The translations under genes and the position numbers were made by a program. This document shows, one piece after another, positions 40,627-49,836 of a stretch of 62,721 nucleotides of DNA (position 1 is the stretch's first letter; each line of letters opens with the position of its first letter). The stretch covers positions 1 through 62,721 of the forward strand of contig JAFSRN010000006.1 in assembly GCA_017446095.1 (NCBI GenBank), in the 5' to 3' direction. The notes under the pieces are model-generated. The model was not told the origin of the DNA, did no database searches, and worked only from the letters and a program-made list of their open reading frames with translations. The DNA is from Eubacterium sp. (GTDB lineage: Bacteria; Bacillota; Clostridia; Oscillospirales; Acutalibacteraceae).

Positions 40627-40663
40627 CTGAATTTTTTGCCGCTCCAAGGCTTAAAAAATTCAG
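40627..40663. repeat. Perfect 11-bp inverted repeat
   Basis: CTGAATTTTTT (40627-40637) and AAAAAATTCAG (40653-40663) with a 15-nt loop containing GCC..GGC. It may terminate transcription before ecfA1. Confidence 0.6.
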
Positions 40664-40722
40664 GGCACCGCCCTGCGTGCTGCAGTATCGGTGTGATAAT
40701 AAGTGTTAGAAATGAAAAGATT

Positions 40723-41574
40723 ATGGACTTAATAAAATTTGAAAACGTTGACTTTTCGTACTTCGTTGAGGACGATAATAACCCCGAGATAAGGCACGAG
40801 GTCAAGGTGCTTAAAAATTTTAATATCGCTGTTGAGGAAGGCAGTTTTACCGCAATACTCGGTCACAACGGCTCAGGCAAGTCGACTATTGCAAAACTGA
40901 CTAACGGCATTCTGTTTCCGCAAAAGGGCAGCGTTACCGTCGACGGTATGCAGACAAAGCCCGACGACTCTATCTTCGATATCCGCAGGAAAATCGGTAT
41001 GGTTTTTCAGAATCCCGACAACCAGATTGTTTCCTCCGTTGTTGAAGAGGATGTCGCTTTCGGTGTGGAAAATCTCGGCGTACCGAGCGAAGAGTGCCGC
41101 GTGCGCGTTGACGAAGCGCTCAAAACCGTGGGTATGTACGAATACCGCGAAAAGTCGCCGGCAAAGCTTTCAGGCGGGCAGAAGCAGCGCGTAGCCGTTG
41201 CAGGCATCATCGCAATGCGCCCCAAGTGCATTGTGCTTGACGAACCCACCGCAATGCTTGACCCGAGCGGCAGGCGAGAAGTAATTGACACCGTGCTTAA
41301 ACTCAACAAAGAGGAAGGCATAACAATCCTTCTGATTACCCACAATATGGACGAGGCTGTGCGCGCAGACAGAGTTATCGTTGTTGATAACGGCGTTATA
41401 AAGCTCGACGGCACGCCGCGCGAGGTATTTGCAGACGTCAGCGCAGTTGAAGCACTGCAGCTCGACGCACCGCAGTCAACCAAACTTATCACGGAAATCG
41501 GATTAAAAACCGAACAAACAGTTTTAAATTCAAAGGAGTGTGCAGAGGCGATTTACAAAACACTTACTGCATAA
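40723..41574 (+). CDS. ecfA1: ECF transporter ATPase A1
   Basis: A 283-residue ABC ATPase: Walker A GHNGSGKSTIAKLTNG, Q-loop VFQNPDNQIVSSVVEEDVAFG, signature LSGGQKQRVAVAG, Walker B CIVLDEPTAML and switch His in LLITHNMDEA. With EcfA2 and EcfT it forms the shared energising module for vitamin/cofactor S-components; no S-component gene is adjacent, so a group II (shared) module is implied. Start ATG 40723; the longer upstream frame lacks support. Confidence 0.94.
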   Translation: MDLIKFENVDFSYFVEDDNNPEIRHEVKVLKNFNIAVEEGSFTAILGHNGSGKSTIAKLTNGILFPQKGSVTVDGMQTKPDDSIFDIRRKIGMVFQNPDNQIVSSVVEEDVAFGVENLGVPSEECRVRVDEALKTVGMYEYREKSPAKLSGGQKQRVAVAGIIAMRPKCIVLDEPTAMLDPSGRREVIDTVLKLNKEEGITILLITHNMDEAVRADRVIVVDNGVIKLDGTPREVFADVSAVEALQLDAPQSTKLITEIGLKTEQTVLNSKECAEAIYKTLTA

Positions 41575-41582
41575 CAACCGCT

Positions 41583-42446
41583 ATGGCGTTACTTAACTGT
41601 GAAAACTTAACATATTTGTATTCCGTTGGCACGCCGTTTGAAACTGCCGCTATCGAAGATGTGTCCTTTTCTGCCGAAAAGGGCGAAATCATCGGTGTTA
41701 TCGGTCACACGGGTTCGGGTAAATCCACGCTTATTCAGCACCTTAACGGACTTCTTGAGCCGCACAAGGGCGTTGTTATGTTTGATAATAAAAACATCTG
41801 GGCAAAGGAAAACCGCAAGAGCATACGCAACATCCGCTTTGCTGTGGGGCTATGCTTCCAGTACCCCGAATACCAGATTTTTGAGGAAACCGTGTTTAAA
41901 GAAATAGCTTACGGTCCCACGCAGATGGGGCTTGACGAGGACGAAATCGCACGCTGCGTGTACGAGAGTATGGATTTTGTAGGCGTGTCAAAAGACCTTG
42001 AAAAATCTTCTCCGTTTGATTTGTCAGGCGGGCAGAAAAGGCGCGTTGCGATTGCCTCAATTATCGCGATGAAGCCGCAGGTGCTTATCCTTGACGAACC
42101 CTGCGCAGGTCTTGACCCGAAGGGCAGGGAGGTTATCCTTGAACTCATCAGGAACTATCAGAAGGCGGAGGGCAACACGGTTATCTTTGTTTCGCACTCA
42201 ATGGAGGACGTTGCAAAAATCGCCAAAAAGGTGCTTGTTATGAACAAGGGCGGCGTTTATATGTACGGCGATGTAAGCGAGGTGTATTCCCACGGCAAAG
42301 AGCTAAAGGGAATGGGACTTAACGTACCCGAGGTTACAGACGTTTTCCTGAAGCTGCACGATATGGGCATCCCGTGCAGAACAGATATATTTACACTTGA
42401 ACAGGCTAAAGCCGAGTACTCAAGGCTGCGGGAGGTGACTGTATGA
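41583..42446 (+). CDS. ecfA2: ECF transporter ATPase A2
   Basis: A 287-residue ABC ATPase partner: Walker A GHTGSGKSTLIQHLNGLLEP, Q-loop LCFQYPEYQIFEETVFKEIA, signature LSGGQKRRVAIAS, Walker B VLILDEPCAGLDP and HSMEDVAKIA. It starts 9 bp after ecfA1, without a clear ribosome site, and overlaps ecfT by 4 bp. Confidence 0.94.
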   Translation: MALLNCENLTYLYSVGTPFETAAIEDVSFSAEKGEIIGVIGHTGSGKSTLIQHLNGLLEPHKGVVMFDNKNIWAKENRKSIRNIRFAVGLCFQYPEYQIFEETVFKEIAYGPTQMGLDEDEIARCVYESMDFVGVSKDLEKSSPFDLSGGQKRRVAIASIIAMKPQVLILDEPCAGLDPKGREVILELIRNYQKAEGNTVIFVSHSMEDVAKIAKKVLVMNKGGVYMYGDVSEVYSHGKELKGMGLNVPEVTDVFLKLHDMGIPCRTDIFTLEQAKAEYSRLREVTV

Positions 42447-43255
42447 TAGGCGACATCACCATCGGTCAGTATTTCCCCGGTAATTCGCTCATTCACCGCC
42501 TTGACCCGCGGATGAAAACGGTGCTCGTTTTTGTGCTTATGCTTGCAGTTTTTTTCTGCCAGAACTATATTTCAATGGGCGTGGCAGTGCTTGTAACGCT
42601 TGTAATCGTGCTGATTTCAAGGATTAAAATATCGGTTATCTTAAAGGGAATGAAGCCGATTCTGTTTATTGTAATATTCACCACGCTGCTCAATCTGCTG
42701 TACGGCACGGGCGACCCGTTATTCAGAATCGGATTTATCAGAATAACGCAAAACGGCATAAACAACGCTGTATTTATGGCACTTCGCATACTGATACTTG
42801 TAACCACTGGTCTGATGCTGACGTATACAACCACGCCAAACCAGCTTACAGACGCCATAGAATCGCTGCTGAAGCCGCTTAAGGCGTTTAAGGTAGACAT
42901 ACATTCCCTCGCTATGACAATGACCATTGCGCTGCGTTTTATCCCGATTCTCGTTGAGGAAGTGGAAAAAATTATGGCTGCGCAGAAGTCGCGCGGCGCG
43001 GATATGGAATCAGGCGGACTTATCAAACGCGCAAAGGCGATTGTGCCTGTGCTGATACCGCTGTTTATATCGTCGTTCAGGCGTGCAAACGAACTTGCCG
43101 ACGCTATGGAATGCCGCTGTTACCGCGGCGGCGAAGGCAGAACCAAGATGAAGGTTAACCACCTTGCGGCGCTTGATTACATCGCAATGGTGCTGGTTAT
43201 CGCATACTTTGCAGGTATAATCCTGCTTAAGATTTATACACAAAGTGTGATTTAA
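42443..43255 (+). CDS. ecfT: ECF transporter transmembrane subunit
   Basis: A 270-residue membrane protein with about six hydrophobic segments. The coupling-helix motifs are AAQKSRGADMES and the second A-R-[GN]-like ADAMECRCYRGG near the C-terminus. The N-terminus IGQYFPGNSLIHRLDPRMK is characteristic of EcfT. Its stop and the truA start share the TAATG sequence. Confidence 0.94.
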   Translation: MIGDITIGQYFPGNSLIHRLDPRMKTVLVFVLMLAVFFCQNYISMGVAVLVTLVIVLISRIKISVILKGMKPILFIVIFTTLLNLLYGTGDPLFRIGFIRITQNGINNAVFMALRILILVTTGLMLTYTTTPNQLTDAIESLLKPLKAFKVDIHSLAMTMTIALRFIPILVEEVEKIMAAQKSRGADMESGGLIKRAKAIVPVLIPLFISSFRRANELADAMECRCYRGGEGRTKMKVNHLAALDYIAMVLVIAYFAGIILLKIYTQSVI

Positions 43256-43989
43256 TGAAAAGACTTTTAATCACAATCAAATACGACGGCACTTCTTACC
43301 ACGGTTGGCAGGTGCAGCAAAATGCGCTGTCCGTTCAGGAGGAGTTCCAAAACGCGGTGGAAAAGGTGTTTTTAAAACGCCTTGACGTTAAGGGTTGCTC
43401 ACGCACAGACAGCGGCGTACACGCAAATATGTACTGCCTGACGCTCGACACGGATATGAACATAACCGACGAGGGCGTTGTGCTTGCACTTAACACAAAA
43501 CTGCCGCCTGACATCAGCGCCGTTGACTGCAGGGAAGTGCCTCTTGACTTCCATCCGCGCTACAGCTGCGTATCAAAAGAGTACGTTTATAAAATCTACA
43601 ACGGCAAATTCAGGGACCCGTTTCTTGAAAAATATGCCTATCACTACCGCTATAACCTTGACGCAGAGTACCTTAACCGCGAGGCAAAGCATTTCCTTGG
43701 CACTCACGATTTTGCCGGCTTCTGCTCTGTTAACAGCGATGTGGAGGACACGCGCCGCACAATCACAAAGGCGGAGGTTACGCGCGACGGCGATATGGTA
43801 ACTTTCACCTTTGAGGGCGACGGCTTTCTGTATAATATGGTGCGTATAATGGTCGGCACTCTGCTGTTTGTAAACGAGGGTAAAATCAAAGAGGGCGAGC
43901 TTGCAGATGTTATTGCCTCCGCTTCACGCAAGCGTGCCGGCAGAACCGCCCCGCCGCAGGGATTATATTTAAATAAGGTAAATTATTAA
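43255..43989 (+). CDS. truA: tRNA pseudouridine(38-40) synthase TruA
   Basis: A 244-residue enzyme with the catalytic Asp in VKGCSRTDSGVHANMYCL, the N-terminal ITIKYDGTSYHGWQVQQNAL signature and the C-terminal EGDGFLYNMVRIMVGTLLFV. The ecfA1-ecfA2-ecfT-truA order is common in Firmicutes. Translation is coupled to ecfT. Confidence 0.96.
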   Translation: MKRLLITIKYDGTSYHGWQVQQNALSVQEEFQNAVEKVFLKRLDVKGCSRTDSGVHANMYCLTLDTDMNITDEGVVLALNTKLPPDISAVDCREVPLDFHPRYSCVSKEYVYKIYNGKFRDPFLEKYAYHYRYNLDAEYLNREAKHFLGTHDFAGFCSVNSDVEDTRRTITKAEVTRDGDMVTFTFEGDGFLYNMVRIMVGTLLFVNEGKIKEGELADVIASASRKRAGRTAPPQGLYLNKVNY

Positions 43990-44108
43990 TTGAGAATTGA
44001 GAGTTGAGAATTGAGAATTAATTAGCAGCACAGCCGCACCGAATTACATAATGGGTGTGGGCAACGCCCACCCGAAATTCTCCATTCTCCATTCTACATT
44101 CTCAATTT
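43986..44108. repeat. Heptamer-flanked GGTGTGGGC hairpin element
   Basis: Left arm GAATTGA/GAGTTGA/GAATTGA heptamers (43988-44023), core AATGGGTGTGGGC-AAC-GCCCACCC (44050-44073), right arm ATTCTCC/ATTCTCC/ATTCTAC/ATTCTCA (44078-44106). Same design as 38194-38303. Confidence 0.8.
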
Positions 44109-44122
44109 CCAAGGAGATTTAT

Positions 44123-45298
44123 ATGGCTTCAAATCAGCGTGAAAACGCCAGAAAAGAAAAGCAACTTAATAAAGAGCGTAAAGTCCGCATAATTATCTGG
44201 GCAGCGCTTATAATCATCGTAGTAGTGCTTGCAATAATGCGCGTGGCGGAAATCGATTTTTCGTCGGTTAAAAGCCGCATTTCGGGCGCAGGGCTTGCAG
44301 TCGGTGCAAATGCAGATGTGTATCCGTACGAGCTCGATTCATCCTCTGGCGTAGAGATGTCTTTTGTAAACGATAAAATCGTTGCGCTTACGGATTCCTC
44401 CTGCAAGGTTATCAATCCGCCGGACGCAAAAGAGCTTTACTCATTTTCCTGCGGTTACGCCAATCCGGTTATGACCTCGGCAGGCAAATTCCTGTTCACT
44501 ATCGACCAGGGCGGCACGCGCTTTCGCCTTGACAATACGGCGGAAAATGTGTATGAGTCAGCAACGGAAGAACGTATCCTCTGCGGCGATGTTTCCAAAA
44601 ACGGCAACGTAATCTACGCCACACGCAGCTCAAACAACAAGATTAAGTTAATCGTTATGAACAACTCGCTCAAAAAGCTTGTTGAGTTTCGCGTTAAAGA
44701 CGGCTATCTGCTCGCAGTTGCCATAGACGCTTCGGGCAAGCGCTTTGCTTATGCAACCGTAACTTCGGAAAAGGCAAAGCCTGTCACCACGCTGCATACC
44801 TATAATATCGGCGACACAAAGCCGAAGGCGACCTTTAAGTATAGCGAGAGTAACGTAATCGATCTGCAGTACACAAGCTCGGGCGAGCTGTACTACGTCG
44901 GCGACGAGTCGGTGCATCTTATCAAATCGCAGAAAAAGGATGTTGAGGTTTTTGCTCACGACAAGGCGCACACTGTTACGTTTAACTACACAAACGACGG
45001 CGAACTGATTTACGTTTATTCAAAGTACACAGACGCTAACGAAAATTTTGTTACCTACATAAACTCAAACGGCAAGGTTAAAACCACAATTGAGGTTTCC
45101 CAAAAGCCAAAGTATGTTTCCGCAACAAATGATATATGCGTGCTGTTTACGGATAAAATCGTAACTTACTCAATGACAAAGGGCACCGAAAAGCAGCGCT
45201 TTAAGTGCGACGACAGTGTATCAAGCGCAAGCAAGCTGTCCTCAAAAATATTCGTCACACGCAATCAGCTTATTGATGTGCTGGACGACGAGGATTGA
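44123..45298 (+). CDS. Membrane-anchored protein, DUF5711-like (beta-propeller-like)
   Basis: A 391-residue protein with a charged N-terminus (QRENARKEKQLNKERKVRI), one membrane helix (IIWAALIIIVVVLAIM, about residues 27-44) and an extracytoplasmic domain rich in repeating beta strands (for example GDVSKNGNVIYATRSSNNKI, AIDASGKRFAYATV), suggesting a WD/PQQ-like propeller. The family name DUF5711 is my best recollection. AAGGAG precedes the ATG at 44123. It precedes cvpA with a 2-bp gap. Confidence 0.6.
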   Translation: MASNQRENARKEKQLNKERKVRIIIWAALIIIVVVLAIMRVAEIDFSSVKSRISGAGLAVGANADVYPYELDSSSGVEMSFVNDKIVALTDSSCKVINPPDAKELYSFSCGYANPVMTSAGKFLFTIDQGGTRFRLDNTAENVYESATEERILCGDVSKNGNVIYATRSSNNKIKLIVMNNSLKKLVEFRVKDGYLLAVAIDASGKRFAYATVTSEKAKPVTTLHTYNIGDTKPKATFKYSESNVIDLQYTSSGELYYVGDESVHLIKSQKKDVEVFAHDKAHTVTFNYTNDGELIYVYSKYTDANENFVTYINSNGKVKTTIEVSQKPKYVSATNDICVLFTDKIVTYSMTKGTEKQRFKCDDSVSSASKLSSKIFVTRNQLIDVLDDED

Positions 45299-45300
45299 TT

Positions 45301-46020
45301 ATGACAGTCTTTAACTACACTGTAAACTACGTTGATTTAGCGATTGCCGCGGTTATCCTGCTCGCTGTTATCAGCGGCTTTCGCAGGGGTATGCTGATTA
45401 CCGTTTTGCGCTTTTTAAGGTGGACGGCGTGCGTTGCGCTTTGCTGGCTTGCAGACAGTAAACTCAGCCCCATTGTGTACGAAAGTTTTGTTAGACCACG
45501 CGCACTTGAGTCAATAAAAGAGCAAATCGCAAACTCAAAGAATATCGACGTTGTGATAGAAAATCTTAACAAAACCGTGGCGCAGCTGCCAAAACCGATA
45601 GCCTCAATGGTTGACACCTCGGCAATAAAAATATCGGGCGACGACATCGCCGCTTCGGTGCTGGACAGCGTGTTCCAACCGGTGCTTACGGCAATCACGC
45701 GCTTTTTCGTAGTTGCAGCGGTATTCGTGGTTTTCTTCACAGTAACAACGCTTATCTTCTGCCTGATAAAACGGCACCAGAAAAGGAAGGACGAGGAAGG
45801 CAAATCCTTACTTCGCAAGACGGACAGATTGCTCGGCGGCGTACTCGGCTTTGCAAAGGGGGCAGTGGTTGTGCTGCTCGTATGCTCGGTACTTTCCTTT
45901 GCCGCACAGACAGCGCAGCAAAGCGGCTACACAAACGGATTTTTTGACACGCTTAACAGCAGTTCGGTTTACCAACTGATAAATAACACAAACCCATTCA
46001 GTAACGGAGGAGAAAAATGA
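45301..46020 (+). CDS. CvpA family membrane protein
   Basis: A 239-residue protein with four hydrophobic segments. The N-terminal NYVDLAIAAVILLAVISGFR and GMLITVLRFLRWTACVALCW match the colicin V production (CvpA) family, and the second half has LLRKTDRLLGGVLGFAKGAV, its conserved loop. The exact role is not settled. Its stop overlaps the pgsA start by 4 bp. Confidence 0.8.
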   Translation: MTVFNYTVNYVDLAIAAVILLAVISGFRRGMLITVLRFLRWTACVALCWLADSKLSPIVYESFVRPRALESIKEQIANSKNIDVVIENLNKTVAQLPKPIASMVDTSAIKISGDDIAASVLDSVFQPVLTAITRFFVVAAVFVVFFTVTTLIFCLIKRHQKRKDEEGKSLLRKTDRLLGGVLGFAKGAVVVLLVCSVLSFAAQTAQQSGYTNGFFDTLNSSSVYQLINNTNPFSNGGEK

Positions 46021-46658
46021 GTAATATTTTAAAAGACAATGTGGGCGATTTATTTGAAAACTGGAACACTATACCCAACTGGCTCAGCTTTTTCAGGATT
46101 GCAATGATTCCCGTGTTCTCGGTACTCTTTATTAAAGAGATGTACATACCCGCATTCATAGTTATGATAGTTGCGGCTGTCACCGATTTGCTTGACGGCA
46201 AAATTGCGCGCAAGTACAATCTTGTGTCAAACCTCGGCAAAATTCTTGACCCCGTTGCTGATAAACTCTCACAGATGGCGATTGTAATTATCCTCATCGT
46301 CAAGTTCTGGAACAACGGCATTAAGTACCTTCTGTTCCTGTTTATTGCAAAGGAACTCATTATGATTATCGGCGGTCTGTTTTTGCTGTCAAAGGGACTT
46401 CGCCCCTCCGCTGCGGAAATCTGGGGCAAGGTTGCCACAACAGTATTCTACATTTTTATGATTGCAATTATCGCAATCGGCGGCGAGGGCAGCGCTCTTG
46501 CTAATGTGGAATTCTTTAAGCCGATTATCCTTTCAGACACAGTAATTACCGTGATGGTTGTAATCGCAGCAATCCTCACGTTTGTATCACTTTTCAGCTA
46601 CGTTCCCGGCTTCTTTAAGCAGATTAAAGAAAACGGCGAAGATAGCGCAAACAAATAA
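46017..46658 (+). CDS. pgsA: CDP-diacylglycerol-glycerol-3-phosphate 3-phosphatidyltransferase
   Basis: A 213-residue membrane enzyme of the CDP-alcohol phosphatidyltransferase family with the full metal-site motif in DLLDGKIARKYN...GKILDPVADK, and NWLSFFRIAMIPVFSVLF near the N-terminus. It makes phosphatidylglycerophosphate. There are about five membrane helices. The N-terminus is slightly longer than usual. Confidence 0.92.
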   Translation: MSNILKDNVGDLFENWNTIPNWLSFFRIAMIPVFSVLFIKEMYIPAFIVMIVAAVTDLLDGKIARKYNLVSNLGKILDPVADKLSQMAIVIILIVKFWNNGIKYLLFLFIAKELIMIIGGLFLLSKGLRPSAAEIWGKVATTVFYIFMIAIIAIGGEGSALANVEFFKPIILSDTVITVMVVIAAILTFVSLFSYVPGFFKQIKENGEDSANK

Positions 46659-46676
46659 TAGGAGAACATTTATTTT

Positions 46677-48989
46677 ATGAAACAAAATCTCTGCGCACGC
46701 TGCGGCAAACGTCCCGCAGTTGTGTTTATTCAAAGAGTTGAGGGCGACGAAGTAAAGCCTGAAGGACTTTGCATCAACTGCGCCCGCGACCTTAACATCG
46801 GACCTATCCGCCAGATGATTGAAAAGCTCGGCATCAGCGACGAGGATCTCGAAGCTGCGTCCGAGCAGATGAATATGTTTATGGAAAATATGGACGATTT
46901 CAACTTCGACGACCTTGGCGAATTGTTTAATCCCGACAATGCCGACGGCGCACAGACAATGCCGTTCCAGAACCTTTTCGGCAGTGAAGGAAGCGTTGCA
47001 GGCGGCGAAAATTCCGACGGCAAGGAAACCAAGCAGAAACGCGGCAAAAAGCGCAAAAACAAAGCGCCGGACGATTCTAAAAAGTTCCTTAATCAGTACT
47101 GCAACAACCTTACCGAACGCGCTAAAAACGGCGATTTAGATAATATTATCGGCAGGGAAAACGAGATTTCGCGCACGGTGCAGATTCTCTGCCGCCGCAC
47201 AAAGAACAACCCCTGCCTCATCGGTGAGCCGGGCGTCGGCAAAACCGCTATTGCAGAGGGGCTTGCAATCAAAATCGCAAACGGCGAAGTTCCTGCAAGG
47301 CTTGCCGATAAAGAGATTTACCTGCTCGACCTCACCGCGCTTGTTGCAGGCACGCAGTTCCGCGGTCAGTTTGAGGGCAGAATCAAAGGGCTTGTTGACG
47401 AGGTTGTACACGAGGGTAATATTATCCTGTTTATCGACGAGGTTCACAACCTTGTCGGCACGGGCGACAGCGAAGGCACAATGAACGCGGCAAACATCCT
47501 CAAGCCTGCGCTTTCACGCGGTGAAATTCAGGTAATCGGCGCGACCACCTTCAACGAGTACCGCAAGTATATCGAAAAGGACGCTGCGCTTGAACGCCGT
47601 TTCCAGCCCGTTAAAATTGAAGAACCGTCAATTGACGACGCTTATCAGATGCTCCTCGGTATCAAGGGCTACTACGAGGATTACCACAAGGTGCAGATTA
47701 ACGACACGCTTGTTTACAAGGCTGTCACAATGTCCGAGCGCTTTGTTACAGACCGATACCTGCCCGACAAGGCAATCGACCTGCTTGACGAGGCATGCAC
47801 AGGTGCAAACCTGCGTAATCCCGCTATTTCACAGTTCCAGATGCTTGTTGAGGAAAAAGATAATCTTGAGGAAAATATTGAGCGTCTTTCCAACCCCGAG
47901 GACGATGAGGAAATCGACTACGAGCTTATCTCAAAGCTGAAGTCCAAGCTCATTAACATCGGCAATCAGCTTCCCGAACTTGAGGAAAAGGCAAAGGATA
48001 ATCAGGTGCTTGAAGCCGACCTCGCGCGCGTGATTTCGCTGTGGACGGGTATTCCTGCCGCAAAGATTGAGCAGGGCGACGTTAAAAAGCTCGCCGCGCT
48101 TGATGACGAACTCAAGGCGCACATCATCGGTCAGGACACCGCGATTGAAAAGGTTGCCAACGCAGTACGCCGCGGCAGAATCCAGATCAGCCCCAAAAAG
48201 CGCCCGCAGTCATTCATCTTTGTAGGTCCTACAGGCGTGGGTAAAACCGAGCTTGTTAAGCAGCTTGCAAACGCGCTGTTTGATTCGCCCGATAACCTCA
48301 TAAGGCTTGATATGAGCGAGTTTATGGAAAAATTCAGCGTATCGCGCATCATCGGCTCGCCTCCGGGTTACATCGGCTACGACGACGCAGGTCAGCTTAC
48401 GGAAAAGGTACGCCGCAAGCCGTACAGCGTTATCCTGTTTGACGAGATTGAAAAGGCTCATAAGGACGTCCTCAACATTCTGCTTCAGATTCTCGACGAG
48501 GGCAGAATCACGGACGCGCAGGGCAGGGTAGTAAACTTTGAAAATACGGTTATCATTATGACCTCTAACGCAGGCTCGACAGACCAGAACACAATGGGCT
48601 TCGGCAAGAGCGATAAGGACATCACCGAAGAGGTTACAATGAAGGCGCTTGAGCGCTTTTTGCGCCCCGAATTCCTTGGCAGAGTTGACGAGATTGTTAT
48701 CTTCAACAACCTTACCGTTGAGGATTTTGAAAAGATTGCGTCCCTTATGCTCGACGAGCTTGTTGAAAGCCTTAAGGACAAGGGGATCACCCTCACTTAC
48801 GACAGCAGCGTAAATGCTTATCTTGCCAAAAATGCCTTTGGCTCAAAGAAAAATGCACGCGCCCTGCGCGACGCTGTTCGCCGTGAGGTTGAGGAAATTC
48901 TTGCAAACGCAATTGTTTTCAACGAGGGGGCGGAAATCAAATCAATTTCGCTCACCGCAGGCGACAGAATAGATATAAAAATAAACTAA
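46677..48989 (+). CDS. clpE: ClpE-type AAA+ Clp ATPase
   Basis: A 770-residue double-AAA+ unfoldase. The N-terminal C4 zinc finger (Cys 6, 9, 32, 35; CARCGKRP...CINC) replaces the double Clp-N domain of ClpC, as in ClpE. Walker A1 is GEPGVGKT (183-190), Walker B1 ILFIDEVHN (250), a middle UVR-like coiled segment spans about 390-450, and Walker A2 GPTGVGKT (517-524). It works with ClpP in protein quality control. RBS AATAGGAG. In Bacillus clpE is CtsR-controlled; I saw no clear CtsR box. Confidence 0.9.
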   Translation: MKQNLCARCGKRPAVVFIQRVEGDEVKPEGLCINCARDLNIGPIRQMIEKLGISDEDLEAASEQMNMFMENMDDFNFDDLGELFNPDNADGAQTMPFQNLFGSEGSVAGGENSDGKETKQKRGKKRKNKAPDDSKKFLNQYCNNLTERAKNGDLDNIIGRENEISRTVQILCRRTKNNPCLIGEPGVGKTAIAEGLAIKIANGEVPARLADKEIYLLDLTALVAGTQFRGQFEGRIKGLVDEVVHEGNIILFIDEVHNLVGTGDSEGTMNAANILKPALSRGEIQVIGATTFNEYRKYIEKDAALERRFQPVKIEEPSIDDAYQMLLGIKGYYEDYHKVQINDTLVYKAVTMSERFVTDRYLPDKAIDLLDEACTGANLRNPAISQFQMLVEEKDNLEENIERLSNPEDDEEIDYELISKLKSKLINIGNQLPELEEKAKDNQVLEADLARVISLWTGIPAAKIEQGDVKKLAALDDELKAHIIGQDTAIEKVANAVRRGRIQISPKKRPQSFIFVGPTGVGKTELVKQLANALFDSPDNLIRLDMSEFMEKFSVSRIIGSPPGYIGYDDAGQLTEKVRRKPYSVILFDEIEKAHKDVLNILLQILDEGRITDAQGRVVNFENTVIIMTSNAGSTDQNTMGFGKSDKDITEEVTMKALERFLRPEFLGRVDEIVIFNNLTVEDFEKIASLMLDELVESLKDKGITLTYDSSVNAYLAKNAFGSKKNARALRDAVRREVEEILANAIVFNEGAEIKSISLTAGDRIDIKIN

Positions 48990-48996
48990 AAAACTC

Positions 48997-49025
48997 TTGA
49001 CATTTCGGCGGATATTAGATATAAT
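48997..49025 (+). promoter_or_regulatory. Promoter of the tRNA Gly-Arg-His-Gln operon
   Basis: TTGACA (48997-49002), 17-bp spacer, TATAAT (49020-49025): exact consensus, 16 bp before tRNA-Gly. Confidence 0.9.
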
Positions 49026-49040
49026 AATGTCCGCTGATAT

Positions 49041-49114
49041 GCGGGTGTAGTTCAATGGTAGAATCTCAGCCTTCCAAGCTGATTGCGTGGGTTCGATTCC
49101 CATCACCCGCTCCA
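49041..49114 (+). tRNA. tRNA-Gly (UCC)
   Basis: 74 nt with encoded CCA; acceptor GCGGGTG/CACCCGC; anticodon loop CTTCCAA. Confidence 0.95.
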
Positions 49115-49140
49115 CGGGGGAACAAGTTCCCCTCGACTAT

Positions 49141-49217
<77 letters not shown>

Positions 49218-49224
49218 TACATAC

Positions 49225-49302
49225 GGTGGGATTGGCCTAGTTGGTTAGGGCGCCAGTTTGTGGCACTGGAGGTCATCAGTTCGACTCTGATATCCCACCC
49301 CA
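49225..49302 (+). tRNA. tRNA-His (GUG)
   Basis: 78 nt counting the encoded G(-1) at 49225 paired with C73; acceptor GTGGGAT/ATCCCAC; anticodon loop TTGTGGC; encoded CCA. Confidence 0.95.
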
Positions 49303-49334
49303 TTTTTTTATATTATCCCATTTATGGGGAACGG

Positions 49335-49409
49335 TGGGGAGTAGCCAAGCGGTAAGGCAACGGACTTTGACTCCGTCATGCGTGGGTTCGAATCCCGCCT
49401 CCCCAGCCA
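49335..49409 (+). tRNA. tRNA-Gln (UUG)
   Basis: 75 nt with encoded CCA; acceptor TGGGGAG/CTCCCCA; anticodon loop CTTTGAC. Confidence 0.95.
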
Positions 49410-49434
49410 GTATTTTGATTATATGGGTTTTGCA

Positions 49435-49460
49435 GCAAGGACGATGTCCTTGCTTTTTTA
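49435..49460 (+). terminator. Terminator of the tRNA operon
   Basis: GCAAGGAC-GAT-GTCCTTGC followed by a T-run. Confidence 0.8.
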
Positions 49461-49471
49461 CGGCGGAAAAA

Positions 49472-49585
49472 AGCTCGCAGCAGGATTTGGAAGGCAAGGG
49501 CGAAATGATTATTACCAACCCCTGCAGCGCATTCCTTGACATTGCCGAAGTAACAGGACTTGACGATGTGCTGAATATAGTTTAA
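49472..49585 (+). pseudogene. Remnant of a STAS-domain protein (C-terminal end only)
   Basis: An open stretch of about 37 codons ending in TAA reads ...LEGKGEMIITNPCSAFLD IAEVTGLDDVLNIV. This resembles the last helix-strand-helix of STAS/anti-sigma-factor-antagonist domains (G-E-M-I-I-T-N-P then a VTGLDDVLNI helix). There is no start codon or ribosome site in a sensible place and the N-terminal two thirds are missing, so a decayed copy is likely. It lies just after the tRNA terminator and has its own downstream hairpin at 49606-49636. Confidence 0.55.
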
Positions 49586-49605
49586 TCAAAAATATGGGCA
49601 AGATT

Positions 49606-49636
49606 AAGGCTTTGGATAAACCGAAGCCTTATCTTT
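49606..49636 (+). terminator. Hairpin terminator after the STAS remnant
   Basis: AAGGCTTTGG-ATAAA-CCGAAGCCTT then ATCTTT. Confidence 0.65.
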
Positions 49637-49679
49637 GCCTGTTAAATAATAAATCGTAATAATATGTTTAATAATTATC

Positions 49680-49708
49680 TTGACAAATAGGTAACGGTGG
49701 TATATAAT
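49680..49708 (+). promoter_or_regulatory. Promoter of tRNA-Lys
   Basis: TTGACA (49680-49685), 17-bp spacer, TATAAT (49703-49708): exact consensus. Confidence 0.9.
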
Positions 49709-49760
49709 TATCAAAGTCGCTGATTTGAAACGCATAGTTCACAGCAAAAAACATTAATAT

Positions 49761-49836
49761 GATCCACTAGCTCAGGCGGCAGAGCACTTGACTTTTAATC
49801 AAGGTGTCCGGGGTTCGATTCCCCGGTGGATCACCA
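49761..49836 (+). tRNA. tRNA-Lys (UUU)
   Basis: 76 nt with encoded CCA; acceptor GATCCAC/GTGGATC; anticodon loop CTTTTAA. Its 3' end lies in a 53-bp direct repeat. Confidence 0.95.
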
